DNA of 64,000 bases from Pseudoalteromonas sp. H105 (GCF_001469215.1 NZ_LOFH01000006.1:62001-126000); one strand, 5' to 3'. Numbered from the stretch's first letter, positions 31,033-39,944 are shown. A program made the numbers and translations. Notes: generated from the letters alone by a model not told the origin.

Positions 31033-32991
31033 TTACTCGGGAGGCATTATTAGTTGAGCAATCGTAAAAATTAAATGCTCCCGACAAATCGGCTTTGTTA
31101 TGCAGTAATCGGTCAGTTGCGTAAATTCAAGTTGTTCATTTTTCAATGCTGATGCGGTGACTGCAATAATAGGGATATGTTTGTAGTGTTCGTTTTCGCG
31201 CAATGCTTTTGTGGCTTCAAGTCCCCCCATTATTGGCATCTTCATATCCATGATAATAAGATCTGGCTCACATTGAGCAATTTTTTCTAACGCAATCTTA
31301 CCATTTTCAGCCACATCGATTTGAAATGGCCAGCGCGATAAAAACGACACTAAAAAATCCCGGTTATACGCAATATCATCAACAATTAAAATTTTACTCG
31401 GCCCAAATGTATAGCTGGCGATGGCGGGGAAGTTATGTTTGGTTGCGACCTCCTTGTGGTGAGCGTATGCAACGTCAGGAATTTCAATAGTAAACTCACT
31501 GCCTTTGTTTGGTTTACTGGTTACATTCAGTGTGCCACCCATCAGCTTAGTAAATTTTAGCGATATAGTCAGACCTAAGCCAGTCCCGCCATATTCATCA
31601 CTTTTTTGCCCTTGAACTTGTTCAAAAGCATTGAAAATATTTTGCTGTTGATCTGCAGCAATGCCTTTGCCAGAATCGATAACCCGTATGATTAAATTAA
31701 CATGATCGCCAGTATTGTTGACGTTTGCATCAAAAATCGCGCGCACGTAGCCTTGGTGTGTAAACTTGATAGCATTACTTAAGAGATTAATCATTACTTG
31801 GCGAAGTTTGTTTCCGTCAAGTAGAAGAGCTTTGTGGGCATTGCTTGTGCATTTAATACTTAGCTCTAAATCTTTTTGCGCGCATTGCTGCATAAACATC
31901 ATAGATAACTCGTTACACATAGCGTCTAGCTCTACGTGATCAAGTTCTAAGTGCATTTTACCAGCATCAATTTTAGAGATATCTAAAATATCGTTGAGAA
32001 TATTTAAAAGTGAATTCCCTGAAACAGTTATGGCTTCTAAATAACGTAATTTTGTCGCTTCTATTTCTCTGTCTTGTAAAAGCTGACTAAATCCAAGTAC
32101 TGCGTTTAAAGGGGTGCGCAATTCATGCGACATGTTTGCTAAGAAAACACTTTTTGCCTGATTAGAGTACTCAGCTTGTTCTTTTGCTGCTAGATACTCC
32201 TGGGTACGTGTTGTCACTATTTCTTCGAGAACTGACTGTTGCTCATGCATGTTATTGATCTGTTCTCTCACTGCTGCTCGCATCATTTTAAACCCACTAG
32301 CCAAAGTACCAATTTCATCATGGCTATTAATATGAATGGGGTAGTCTAAATCGCCGGTTGTTATAGCGTGAGAGAATTCAACGAGTTTATCGATGGGCTG
32401 TAAAATAATTTTGCGAATAACGATGTAGGCAATTACTAATGCAGTAAATAAATAAATAGCAAATAAAGAAATGGCATTGGTGATGATAAGCTTAATTTTT
32501 TTCACTAAGTCATCATCCGCAAAGCTGACAATCACAGAGCCCATTCTAATATTATTATGATTGTGGACAGGGATAACCACATTATAATGACTGTTATTAC
32601 TTAGAATACTCTGTTGATCTTTTTTCATTGCTTGTAAAAGAGAATCATCGTAAATCGTTTTAGATAGTTGTTCTCTATCTATGTGTGCGACAATTTGAGC
32701 ATTGTTATCGACAAAATATATATTGGTTAAATCGTTAAAATTATTTTGTGTTAATAAGTCAGTTAATGCGATGGCTTGAATTTTAAGTACCCAATTGTCT
32801 TCATTGCCATCAGTTGTTAGTTGATCTATTTCAACCAGCATTGGCGCCACAATAGCAGAGGCTTTTTCGCTCATATTTAATAATGTTTGATCTTTGAGCT
32901 CAATAACATGCAAAGCTGTACTTACACCTAAGACGAGCGTGATGGTAAAGCCAATGATCAATAAAATTTTATGAGCGATTGTTAAATACAT
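31033..32991 (-). CDS. Membrane-bound hybrid sensor histidine kinase
   Basis: Two-component sensor of 652 residues. A transmembrane segment at about 8-27 and another near 180-200 enclose a periplasmic domain with a dCache/PAS-like look ([20 protein letters not shown]). A HAMP domain follows ([21 protein letters not shown]). HisKA has the phospho-His in [14 protein letters not shown] near residue 288, then an ATPase domain with DSGKGI and GGTGLGL motifs. The C-terminal receiver has its Asp in [13 protein letters not shown] near 583. It is the third gene of a minus-strand operon after a solute-binding protein and a receiver-TPR protein, 11 bp after the former. The periplasmic partner may present the ligand. 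Confidence 0.9.
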   Translation of the reverse strand: MYLTIAHKILLIIGFTITLVLGVSTALHVIELKDQTLLNMSEKASAIVAPMLVEIDQLTTDGNEDNWVLKIQAIALTDLLTQNNFNDLTNIYFVDNNAQIVAHIDREQLSKTIYDDSLLQAMKKDQQSILSNNSHYNVVIPVHNHNNIRMGSVIVSFADDDLVKKIKLIITNAISLFAIYLFTALVIAYIVIRKIILQPIDKLVEFSHAITTGDLDYPIHINSHDEIGTLASGFKMMRAAVREQINNMHEQQSVLEEIVTTRTQEYLAAKEQAEYSNQAKSVFLANMSHELRTPLNAVLGFSQLLQDREIEATKLRYLEAITVSGNSLLNILNDILDISKIDAGKMHLELDHVELDAMCNELSMMFMQQCAQKDLELSIKCTSNAHKALLLDGNKLRQVMINLLSNAIKFTHQGYVRAIFDANVNNTGDHVNLIIRVIDSGKGIAADQQQNIFNAFEQVQGQKSDEYGGTGLGLTISLKFTKLMGGTLNVTSKPNKGSEFTIEIPDVAYAHHKEVATKHNFPAIASYTFGPSKILIVDDIAYNRDFLVSFLSRWPFQIDVAENGKIALEKIAQCEPDLIIMDMKMPIMGGLEATKALRENEHYKHIPIIAVTASALKNEQLEFTQLTDYCITKPICREHLIFTIAQLIMPPE

Positions 32992-33002
32992 AGGCTTCAG
33001 GC

Positions 33003-34400
33003 TTATTCGTTTTTATTTAGTATAGAGTCAATTTTTTTATTACTATCGTCAAGCGTATTTTGAATATCTGCGCCGTAAAAAATTTGACTGTACGCATGAG
33101 AAATTATTTCCCCAATTTCAGGAAAAAGGGTAATACCAGATTGTATATAACTAGGAGTCGCATTTTCAAACACCCAAAGCATGGTATTATTGAACCCGGG
33201 TTTATTGACTAGGCTAAATAACTGTTCCTGCCAAACTTGCATCCGCGGAGGAGAACCCCCTGTGCTTAAAAGTGTCGCAGTCTGGGCGCTTGTGGCCCAT
33301 TGAATGAATAGCCATGCTGCTGATTTATTTTTAGATTGCGCATTTATTGAAAACGCCCAGGCCCATGGAGATGTTTCCCGTGAATGGGGGCCTTTAGGTA
33401 ATGGGGCTGCTTCCCACTTATCCCAAATGATAGATTCTTTCTCGGTGTCTATTTCATTATAAAAATGTGAAGCAATGAAAGCCGAGGCGAGTTTACCTTC
33501 CTTAAAGAGTTTACGTATCTGATAAAAATGCAATGTACGGCTATTTTTAGGGTTGCCATAGCCTGTGACTAAGTCACGATAAACACGAATAGCGGTATGA
33601 GCGGCGTGAGAATTGCTCGTTGCTGTCAATTTTTTAGAGACTATCTGCGCCCCGTATGAACGCATAATAGGTAAAACGGTCCAGGTGTTTAACCCTGCAC
33701 CTGGCATAGTACGTGATGCAAATGCATGCATATCGTTATACTCAGGATCTTTATCGAGCGCTTGCTGAAGTGTTTTTTTAGTCGTTAACAAGGTTTCATA
33801 AGTATCTGGGACACTAATATTAAACTTTTCAAATAAGTCTTTTCGGTAAAAATAAATTGGTGCGGAGAAATCAAAAGGTAATGACAATAATGTGCCGTCT
33901 ATCTGGCATAAAGATAAGCTGTTTGGGCTTATATCTTCCATCTTATACCAGTTTAGATCCGTTAATTGTGGGTTGTTTAAATAATCAGCAAGTGGCTCTA
34001 TATAGTTATTTGCATGTGCTTGGCCTAGAAAAGTGACGCCCATTGGAATAACGTCATAGAGTCCGAGCCCTTTATTGAGGTCAATCGCTCGGCGATGGCG
34101 CATTTTTGATTGTTCTAATGCATGAAAGCCAACAGAAATCCCAGTCAGCTTTTGAAATACGGGTAAGTAGGGTTTCAAAGCCATAAAAGCAGGTTGTTCA
34201 TCTGCAAGCACATTAATGTGGCTGCCTTGGTATTGACGCCAATTAATGTCTGCTTTTTGCCAATGAGCTAATGATGTTTTACTTTGAGCTATTTGAAGTG
34301 GATTTAGCAAAGAGCAACATGCAAGGATTAGATATATTAAATTAAAACGGCGTTTCAATGTATTTCTCCTGCTGCAGGTTAAAGAGTGGAACTTCGACAC
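33003..34400 (-). CDS. Extracellular solute-binding protein (ABC family 1-like), probable sensory partner
   Basis: Periplasmic binding protein of 465 residues. A signal-peptide-like hydrophobic segment follows a basic N-terminus ([18 protein letters not shown]). The mature part shows family-1 sugar-binding-protein features: [47 protein letters not shown] and a late [20 protein letters not shown]. No ABC permease or ATPase is nearby; its neighbours are a hybrid kinase downstream and a receiver protein upstream. I infer a role in signal recognition rather than transport. The ligand is unknown, with sugars or polyols the family default. Confidence 0.8.
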   Translation of the reverse strand: MSKFHSLTCSRRNTLKRRFNLIYLILACCSLLNPLQIAQSKTSLAHWQKADINWRQYQGSHINVLADEQPAFMALKPYLPVFQKLTGISVGFHALEQSKMRHRRAIDLNKGLGLYDVIPMGVTFLGQAHANNYIEPLADYLNNPQLTDLNWYKMEDISPNSLSLCQIDGTLLSLPFDFSAPIYFYRKDLFEKFNISVPDTYETLLTTKKTLQQALDKDPEYNDMHAFASRTMPGAGLNTWTVLPIMRSYGAQIVSKKLTATSNSHAAHTAIRVYRDLVTGYGNPKNSRTLHFYQIRKLFKEGKLASAFIASHFYNEIDTEKESIIWDKWEAAPLPKGPHSRETSPWAWAFSINAQSKNKSAAWLFIQWATSAQTATLLSTGGSPPRMQVWQEQLFSLVNKPGFNNTMLWVFENATPSYIQSGITLFPEIGEIISHAYSQIFYGADIQNTLDDSNKKIDSILNKNE

Positions 34401-34409
34401 TGTCGTTAA

Positions 34410-36056
34410 TTAGTCGTCTTTTTCTGCTAATTTTAACCCCATCTCTTGGGCATTTTTAATTATTTTATTAAAACGTTGCTGCTGTTCAGTGTCTAGAGAT
34501 GCAGTTGATAATAACGTATAGCATTTTTTGGCAGCGATTAAATTAAAAGATTGTGCATTTTTTTTATTATCATCAAATAAACATTGCAGTAGATTAAGCG
34601 CAATGCTGGCATTTTTTGGCATAATTCTGAATGCTTGGCTAAATGCTTCAAGCGCGGTATTCAATTGCCCTTTATTAAATTGCGTTACAGCATGGTTATT
34701 AAGTTCTTTTGGACCCATTTTAATGTCTCTGCGTTCAACTTGTTGCTGTTGGATATAACGCAAGTAAACAGGGTCACTGACACTCGGGTGGCGTTCGCAA
34801 TGATTAATTATTTGATTAAATAAGTTTTGGGCTTTTGCATGAAAGCCTAACTCATGGAACGCTTTGGCTTTATCAAGTGCACCATCAATCGATCTAATTT
34901 GGTTGTCATCATCTTCAAGTTGTTCAATTAACTTTTTGGCTTTTTGATGTTCATCTTTTAAGTAGTGTAAGCGGGCATTTAAGACATCGACTTGTGTTTG
35001 ATTGTGGCTATTGGGAAATTGATTTTTTAAGTCGCTCAAATACTTATTCGTTTGTCGTGAAATACGTTGTATTTGATCGCTTTGGTCAGTTGTAAGCGCA
35101 AAATCAATCCCTGCACGTGCGGCGTTTAAATAAATATCAGGATGATCATGGATAGAGTACTTAGCATACTGTGCTATGTCTCTATGCGTAGTATAGTTTT
35201 TTTCGTAATCATGGTTCAGCATGGCGACATTACTTAGAGATTTTTGGCGTTTTAAATTAAGTGGGGCAATATCAGCTGCTTCACTTAAAAATGTTTGAGC
35301 AGACTCAAATTGATTGAGCTTTACTTCCAAAGTGCCCAGTAAGTTTAATGCCACTAAGCGTGTTTCGTTATGAGTAAGCATTGTTTTAAGCATTCGCTGG
35401 GCTAGGATATGTTCATTATTTGCGATTAACGCTTCAACTAAGCCCACTTTAGCCCATGTGAACTTTTGAATATTAAGCGCTGATTTGAAGAATGTTTTGG
35501 CTTCTTCATAGCGTTTTAACCTAAGTAATACATCACCTTTTAAGCGTAATAAAATGGCACTGTAAGTGTTCTTTTTACTCATTAATGATGCGTTGATACT
35601 TTTTAATGCTTTTGAATCATTACCGTCATCGATGAAGTTATATATTTTTTGTAAATTACTTTTTCTAACTAATATTTTCTCGATACGTGTTTTTAGATCA
35701 CTGATAGAAAAAGGTTTAACCAGAAAGTCATCAGGCTGCAATTCCAGTACGCTATGGACTAATGAGCCTGTTGTTTCAGCTGAAATGAAAATAAACCCGG
35801 TAGAGTTTTTAATTAAACGTTTGACTCGGAGTTCTTCATATAATTGATAGCCATCTTGGTGTTTGCTTAAGTTGAAGGAGCAGACGATAAGTTCAAATTG
35901 TTCAGTAAGGCATAGCTCTTTTGCCGCAATAGCATGCTCAGCAAAATGCAATTGCCGAAAGCCTAACTTTTCAAGCGATTGTTTCATGTAGCTTTGAGCA
36001 AGCAGTTGCTCTTCAACTATCAGTATTTTTGCGTTAGAAAAAGTCTTTTTCGACAT
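34410..36056 (-). CDS. Receiver-TPR protein with degenerate receiver domain
   Basis: Protein of 548 residues from the ATG at 36056 (MSKKTFSNAKILIVEEQ); a second in-frame start lies 15 bases upstream. Residues ~9-130 are a receiver domain: acidic pair E15-E16, conserved Lys in FLVKPFS. At the phospho-acceptor position (44 residues after E16, as in CheY) stands Ser60, in IVCSFNLSKHQDG. About six tetratricopeptide-like repeats follow, including VALNLLGTLEVKLNQFESAQ. There is no DNA-binding or catalytic output domain. The layout resembles the auxiliary protein VieB of Vibrio cholerae, which I recall as a receiver-TPR modulator; this similarity is only architectural. It is the first gene of the operon with the solute-binding protein and hybrid kinase. 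Confidence 0.82.
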   Translation of the reverse strand: MSKKTFSNAKILIVEEQLLAQSYMKQSLEKLGFRQLHFAEHAIAAKELCLTEQFELIVCSFNLSKHQDGYQLYEELRVKRLIKNSTGFIFISAETTGSLVHSVLELQPDDFLVKPFSISDLKTRIEKILVRKSNLQKIYNFIDDGNDSKALKSINASLMSKKNTYSAILLRLKGDVLLRLKRYEEAKTFFKSALNIQKFTWAKVGLVEALIANNEHILAQRMLKTMLTHNETRLVALNLLGTLEVKLNQFESAQTFLSEAADIAPLNLKRQKSLSNVAMLNHDYEKNYTTHRDIAQYAKYSIHDHPDIYLNAARAGIDFALTTDQSDQIQRISRQTNKYLSDLKNQFPNSHNQTQVDVLNARLHYLKDEHQKAKKLIEQLEDDDNQIRSIDGALDKAKAFHELGFHAKAQNLFNQIINHCERHPSVSDPVYLRYIQQQQVERRDIKMGPKELNNHAVTQFNKGQLNTALEAFSQAFRIMPKNASIALNLLQCLFDDNKKNAQSFNLIAAKKCYTLLSTASLDTEQQQRFNKIIKNAQEMGLKLAEKDD

Positions 36057-36251
36057 TAAGCTTCGGACCATATGAATGTACCTTTGACTATAATAAACAG
36101 TCTAGCCGCTTACAAGGCAATTTAGAATTTAATCGCTCTAAATAAATTTATATTTGCTTGATTATTAAAAGTAACTTAATGAAGAAGAGTATTTAGTGAG
36201 TGTGTACGAGGGTAGGGTATGAGATAAACTAATGACATTACATTTTTTATA

Positions 36252-36327
36252 TGGCGTCCCCAAGGGGATTCGAACCCCTGTTACCGCCGTGAAAGGGCGG
36301 TGTCCTAGGCCTCTAGACGATGGGGAC
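36252..36327 (-). tRNA. tRNA-Glu(UUC), copy 7 (last in the operon)
   Basis: A 76-nt cloverleaf including encoded CCA. On the minus strand it begins GTCCCCATCGTCTAGAGGCC, the anticodon loop is CTTTCAC (UUC), and the acceptor ends GGGGAC-GCCA. It is the promoter-distal copy. Confidence 0.97.
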
Positions 36328-36408
36328 ACATAAATGTGTCACTAGGACAACTGAATAGTTAAACTCGATTCAGACGAGCTGTTTTCATAACACAGCACTT
36401 ATAGTAAG

Positions 36409-36484
36409 TGGCGTCCCCAAGGGGATTCGAACCCCTGTTACCGCCGTGAAAGGGCGGTGTCCTAGGCCTCTAGACGATGGGGAC
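36409..36484 (-). tRNA. tRNA-Glu(UUC), copy 6
   Basis: Identical in sequence to the copy at 36252-36327. It lies exactly 157 bp from it, with the same spacer type. Confidence 0.97.
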
Positions 36485-36565
36485 ACATAAATGTGTCACT
36501 AGGACAACTGAATAGTTAAACTCGATTCAGACGAGCTGTTTTCATAACACAGCACTTATAGTAAG

Positions 36566-36641
36566 TGGCGTCCCCAAGGGGATTCGAACCCCTGTTACCG
36601 CCGTGAAAGGGCGGTGTCCTAGGCCTCTAGACGATGGGGAC
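36566..36641 (-). tRNA. tRNA-Glu(UUC), copy 5
   Basis: Same 76-nt gene with anticodon loop CTTTCAC, 157-bp period, encoded CCA. Confidence 0.97.
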
Positions 36642-36722
36642 ACATAAATGTGTCACTAGGACAACTGAATGGTTAAACTCGATTCAGACGAGCTGTTTTC
36701 ATAACACAGCACTTATAGTAAG

Positions 36723-36798
36723 TGGCGTCCCCAAGGGGATTCGAACCCCTGTTACCGCCGTGAAAGGGCGGTGTCCTAGGCCTCTAGACGATGGGGAC
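36723..36798 (-). tRNA. tRNA-Glu(UUC), copy 4
   Basis: Same 76-nt gene with anticodon loop CTTTCAC, 157-bp period, encoded CCA. Confidence 0.97.
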
Positions 36799-36879
36799 AC
36801 ATAAATGTGTCACTAGGACAACTGAATAGTTAAACTCGATTCAGACGAGCTGTTTTCATAACACAGCACTTATAGTAAG

Positions 36880-36955
36880 TGGCGTCCCCAAGGGGATTCG
36901 AACCCCTGTTACCGCCGTGAAAGGGCGGTGTCCTAGGCCTCTAGACGATGGGGAC
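36880..36955 (-). tRNA. tRNA-Glu(UUC), copy 3
   Basis: Same 76-nt gene with anticodon loop CTTTCAC, 157-bp period, encoded CCA. Confidence 0.97.
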
Positions 36956-37036
36956 ACATAAATGTGTCACTAGGACAACTGAATGGTTAAACTCGATTCA
37001 GGCGAGCTGTTTTCATAACACAGCACTTATAGTAAG

Positions 37037-37112
37037 TGGCGTCCCCAAGGGGATTCGAACCCCTGTTACCGCCGTGAAAGGGCGGTGTCCTAGGCCTCTA
37101 GACGATGGGGAC
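37037..37112 (-). tRNA. tRNA-Glu(UUC), copy 2
   Basis: Same 76-nt gene. The spacer on its right (37113-37250) is longer and unrelated to the 81-bp repeated spacers, so this is the first unit of the tandem repeat. Confidence 0.97.
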
Positions 37113-37250
37113 ACAAAAAATGTGTCACTAGGACAATTGATTAGTTAGACTCAAATCCTGAGTTTAAGGTAATGCGAGTATGTGCAAATAAAGACTCGAG
37201 CTATATTTACTTCGCTATTTTCTCGGTAAAACCGCCTCTGAAAATCAGAT

Positions 37251-37326
37251 TGGCGTCCCCAAGGGGATTCGAACCCCTGTTACCGCCGTGAAAGGGCGGT
37301 GTCCTAGGCCTCTAGACGATGGGGAC
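37251..37326 (-). tRNA. tRNA-Glu(UUC), copy 1
   Basis: Same 76-nt gene. It follows tRNA-Ala in the direction of transcription, separated by 40 bp. Confidence 0.97.
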
Positions 37327-37366
37327 ACAGAAAACTGCTACCCTAGGACAAATGCACTAATAAGTT

Positions 37367-37442
37367 TGGTGGAGCTATGCGGGATCGAACCGCAGACCTC
37401 TTCGCTGCCAGCGAAGCGCTCTCCCAGCTGAGCTATAGCCCC
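37367..37442 (-). tRNA. tRNA-Ala(GGC)
   Basis: A 76-nt cloverleaf beginning GGGGCTATAGCTCAGCTGGG on the minus strand, with anticodon loop CTGGCAG (GGC) and encoded CCA. It is the promoter-proximal gene of the operon with tRNA-Glu. Confidence 0.97.
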
Positions 37443-37503
37443 AACTCATTGTTGCTTTACACTGCTAGGTAAACCGTGCTGTGTATTGCTGAGTGCGGGG
37501 CGC

Positions 37504-37532
37504 ATTCTATGCAGCCACCCAAATAATGTCAA
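37504..37532 (-). promoter_or_regulatory. Sigma-70 promoter of the tRNA-Ala/tRNA-Glu operon
   Basis: On the minus strand the -35 is TTGACA (37532-37527) and the -10 TAGAAT (37509-37504), with a 17-bp spacer. A GC-rich discriminator (GCGCCCCGC) follows, the hallmark of stringently controlled stable-RNA promoters. The start would be about 55 bp before tRNA-Ala. Confidence 0.88.
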
Positions 37533-38049
37533 CAATTTTTTAAGTAACTTTATTCAAACGTCCTATTTTTCAACAAACTGGATATTCTATAAACTAAGCT
37601 GTGTGTTTTTTGAGCTTTTTAACAGTGGCAGTGGTACTAAAGTGAAGTTTGGAAAGCGTTTCTAACTCTACGCATGCTATCTGATGCCTTTTCATAAAGG
37701 TATACATTTATATGCAAAATAGGCTGTGTGTATTTACTTTGTCTAGCAATGTGTTTAATTCATAAAATAAAGGGGGGGCAAATTAAGTGATAAACCGCTT
37801 TTTGATGTGAGTTGAGTTACACAAGTTACTTTGGGTGATAAGTAGGTTTGTATTGCGAACTAGAAATCCGCAAGTTAATTTAGTTCTTATTGGATATTGC
37901 TTATCGACTCAGTTGCTATTAACACGTCGATTGAAGAGGGTATTTAAATGTTTAATATTAAAAAGTAACCACAATGTCTATAAAGTAAACAAGAATACGT
38001 TTCTTTGATTATAAAAACCACATCTAAACTATTTTTGCACATTCAAGTG
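37533..38049. other. Non-coding gap between divergent tRNA operons
   Basis: About 500 bp of AT-rich sequence without a convincing coding frame. It contains a run of seven G (near 37771-37778) and few other features. It holds the regions upstream of both tRNA promoters, where AT-rich activator (UP) elements would be expected. Confidence 0.6.
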
Positions 38050-38077
38050 TTGACACATTTGCAACTCTATCTATAAT
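38050..38077 (+). promoter_or_regulatory. Sigma-70 promoter of the tRNA-Val array
   Basis: TTGACA (38050-38055), a 16-bp spacer and a perfect TATAAT (38072-38077), followed by a GC-rich discriminator AGCGCCCC. It lies about 40 bp upstream of the first tRNA-Val. Confidence 0.9.
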
Positions 38078-38118
38078 AGCGCCCCACAACAACGCAGCAA
38101 TGTGTTGTTTTTAGATAT

Positions 38119-38194
38119 GGGTCGTTAGCTCAGTTGGGAGAGCATCGCCCTTACAAGGCGAGGGTCACTGGTTCAAGTCCAGTACGACCCACCA
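38119..38194 (+). tRNA. tRNA-Val(UAC), copy 1
   Basis: A 76-nt cloverleaf beginning GGGTCGTTAGCTCAGTTGGG, anticodon loop CTTACAA (UAC), acceptor end CGACCC-ACCA with encoded CCA. Confidence 0.97.
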
Positions 38195-38235
38195 TTATTA
38201 AATAATGGTGTAACTAAATTCTAATGGAGTCATTA

Positions 38236-38310
38236 AATCCGTTAGAAAAAGAGAATGTCACCGCTATTTATAGGTAACGGGGAGGTTCACTGGTTAAAGT
38301 CCAGTACTAT
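38236..38310 (+). pseudogene. Decayed tRNA-Val copy
   Basis: The stretch aligns along its length with tRNA-Val: GTTAGAAAAAGAGAATGTCA resembles the D arm, CACCGCTATTTATAGGTAAC a broken anticodon arm, and GGTTCACTGGTTAAAGTCC the T arm. The acceptor stem and anticodon are lost, so it cannot be a functional tRNA. It sits in the regular array position between copies 1 and 2. Confidence 0.75.
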
Positions 38311-38342
38311 TGATTTCTAATAGTAGCGCTTTATTTATATGT

Positions 38343-38418
38343 GGGTGATTAGCTCAGTTGGGAGAGCATCGCCCTTACAAGGCGAGGGTCACTGGTTCAA
38401 GTCCAGTATCACCCACCA
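38343..38418 (+). tRNA. tRNA-Val(UAC), copy 2 (variant acceptor stem)
   Basis: As copy 1 but with compensating acceptor-stem changes: it starts GGGTGATTAGC and ends AGTATCACCC-ACCA, so C-G pairs have become G-C / A-T. Anticodon loop CTTACAA. Confidence 0.97.
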
Positions 38419-38467
38419 CATATAAAATCTGTTGTTGTATTAATAGTTGTGTTTTAAATTGTAATAT

Positions 38468-38543
38468 GGGTCGTTAGCTCAGTTGGGAGAGCATCGCCCT
38501 TACAAGGCGAGGGTCACTGGTTCAAGTCCAGTACGACCCACCA
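38468..38543 (+). tRNA. tRNA-Val(UAC), copy 3
   Basis: Identical to copy 1; anticodon loop CTTACAA, encoded CCA. Confidence 0.97.
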
Positions 38544-38578
38544 TTTTAAATGGTGCTTCATATTGCAATAATCTAAAT

Positions 38579-38654
38579 GGGTCGTTAGCTCAGTTGGGAG
38601 AGCATCGCCCTTACAAGGCGAGGGTCACTGGTTCAAGTCCAGTACGACCCACCA
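38579..38654 (+). tRNA. tRNA-Val(UAC), copy 4
   Basis: Identical to copy 1; anticodon loop CTTACAA, encoded CCA. Confidence 0.97.
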
Positions 38655-38688
38655 TTTTTAATGGTGTTCACATTTAGATAAACTTTGC

Positions 38689-38764
38689 GGGTCGTTAGCT
38701 CAGTTGGGAGAGCATCGCCCTTACAAGGCGAGGGTCACTGGTTCAAGTCCAGTACGACCCACCA
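38689..38764 (+). tRNA. tRNA-Val(UAC), copy 5
   Basis: Identical to copy 1; anticodon loop CTTACAA, encoded CCA. Confidence 0.97.
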
Positions 38765-38798
38765 TTAACTGGTGGGAAGCAAGGTTACAGATTATCTG

Positions 38799-38874
38799 GG
38801 GTCGTTAGCTCAGTTGGGAGAGCATCGCCCTTACAAGGCGAGGGTCACTGGTTCAAGTCCAGTACGACCCACCA
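38799..38874 (+). tRNA. tRNA-Val(UAC), copy 6
   Basis: Identical to copy 1; anticodon loop CTTACAA, encoded CCA. Confidence 0.97.
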
Positions 38875-38979
38875 TTTAATCGAAACAAGTGCAAAAAGAG
38901 CGTTGCCCCTCTTTCAAAAAAGGCTAGGTGGTCAAGTTATTGCAATCCACCTTCAATTAAAAGTAGTACTCTTATATGT

Positions 38980-39055
38980 GGGTGATTAGCTCAGTTGGGA
39001 GAGCATCGCCCTTACAAGGCGAGGGTCACTGGTTCAAGTCCAGTATCACCCACCA
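38980..39055 (+). tRNA. tRNA-Val(UAC), copy 7 (variant acceptor stem)
   Basis: Identical to copy 2, including flanking ATATGTG / CACATATAAAATC, which shows that copies 2 and 7 derive from a duplication that included their flanks. Confidence 0.97.
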
Positions 39056-39123
39056 CATATAAAATCCTCTCAAAATACCAAAACACTAGTCAAATCACTC
39101 ATTATTATCAAAAATATCCTTTA

Positions 39124-39209
39124 GTGAATTATTAACTCAACTGAGCAAAGAGCATCGCCGCTTATACAACGAATGGTGTGGGTCGTAGGTATTAAATTCA
39201 GTATCACCC
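39124..39209 (+). pseudogene. Decayed tRNA-Val copy at the array end
   Basis: AGTGAATTATTAACTCAA, then AGAGCATCGCCGCTTATACAA, and finally AATTCAGTATCACCC follow the order of the variant tRNA-Val (D arm, anticodon arm, T arm and acceptor 3' strand), with several insertions and mismatches. The anticodon arm and T arm no longer pair well. It marks the junction between the tRNA array and the accessory island. Confidence 0.75.
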
Positions 39210-39265
39210 GTTTCAGAATACGCAAACCGTCATGCATCATTAACATTAATCGAATCTTAAATAGT

Positions 39266-39439
39266 AGTTATACTAATCTGCAATAATACTTAATCATTTT
39301 GCGGGGCTAAACGTGTCGCTGCCTGCGTTATAGAATTCTCATTTAGAACAACTAAATAGCAATTTTTTTTGCTTTGCTATCAACACGTTTTTCCATCCTC
39401 AAAATAGATCATTTAATTAAGTGAATTGGTATTATAACT
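39266..39439. repeat. Palindromic intergenic element (single copy here)
   Basis: A 174-bp non-coding stretch whose ends are inverted (AGTTATA at the left, TATAACT at the right). Further inverted pairs occur inside: ACTTAAT near the left with ATTAAGT near the right, and AAACGTGT with ACACGTTT. It resembles short palindromic elements found dispersed in Alteromonadales genomes, but no second copy is in the window. Confidence 0.55.
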
Positions 39440-39880
39440 GAGTATGGAAATCGCTCTTCATTACATTTTTTAGAGAAAAGCCTAGGGAAATGTAGCACAG
39501 TGGTTTTTCATGCTGCCTCAGTGTCTTTAATCAGTCGAGATGAGAATCTCACTCAGTAGAGGCATTGAGGGGCCTGCTTCTTAGAGAATCAGGCTCAAAA
39601 TTTATTTCATTTGAAGTGGGAAATGTTAGCAATAATCTCATTTTGGGTGATGCTCGGAAGCTTGGTCGTTTATTCATAAACATTATTAACGCTGGCTACT
39701 TTTTTGGGCTAGCGCAAAAAACGCGTTATAAGTATCAAATATGATCTAAATACGCAAATTGATAATGAATAAAACTTTAGAGTGGAACTTTACTTTATAT
39801 AGCAATTTCGAGGGCTAAGTTTAGGGAAGGGTCGATTAATATTGTTGAATTAGAATGCCTTTCCAAGACAAACTGACAGT
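39440..39880. other. Non-coding stretch at the left of the island
   Basis: About 440 bp without a convincing coding frame, tRNA or strong terminator. It contains an 11-bp palindrome TGAGAATCTCA near 39541. It may be decayed mobile-element sequence; nothing more can be supported. Confidence 0.5.
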
Positions 39881-39895
39881 CATATTCGTGCCAGA

Positions 39896-39940
39896 AACAG
39901 AAGGGTTAACGCCCGTTTATCGAAATTTACTGCACTTGTT
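39896..39940 (-). other. Possible attC-like recombination site, left
   Basis: On the minus strand, just downstream of the 116-residue gene, the sequence runs CACTAACAAGTGC and closes about 20 bases later with AAACGGGCGTTAACCC. The TAACAA...GGGCGTTA frame is the pattern of Vibrio-type integron attC sites, although this one is unusually short and the outer core departs from GTTRRRY. Confidence 0.4.
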
Positions 39941-39944
39941 AGTG

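Larger units (their letters stand above)
36252..37112. repeat. Tandem repeat of six 157-bp tRNA-Glu units
   Basis: Six tRNA-Glu genes spaced exactly 157 bp apart, with five intervening 81-bp spacers that differ at only a few positions (for example GAATAG versus GAATGG, and CAGACGAGC versus CAGGCGAGC). The near-identity of the non-functional spacers shows recent amplification or active homogenisation by recombination. Confidence 0.95.

Noticed and set aside
33003..34400. Sugar ABC transporter operon
   Set aside because: Only the binding protein is present; there is no permease or ATPase on either side, and the neighbours are signalling genes.
36948..37148. Short frames across the tRNA-Glu array
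   Set aside because: They translate tRNA and spacer sequence; the tRNA genes explain the DNA fully.
38483..38677. A frame with a repeated peptide across two tRNA-Val genes
   Set aside because: The peptide repeat only mirrors the repeated tRNA genes.
36252..39055. CRISPR array, suggested by regular direct repeats
   Set aside because: The repeats are 76-nt tRNA genes with conserved cloverleaf, anticodon and CCA; spacers are repeated rather than unique, and no cas gene is present.
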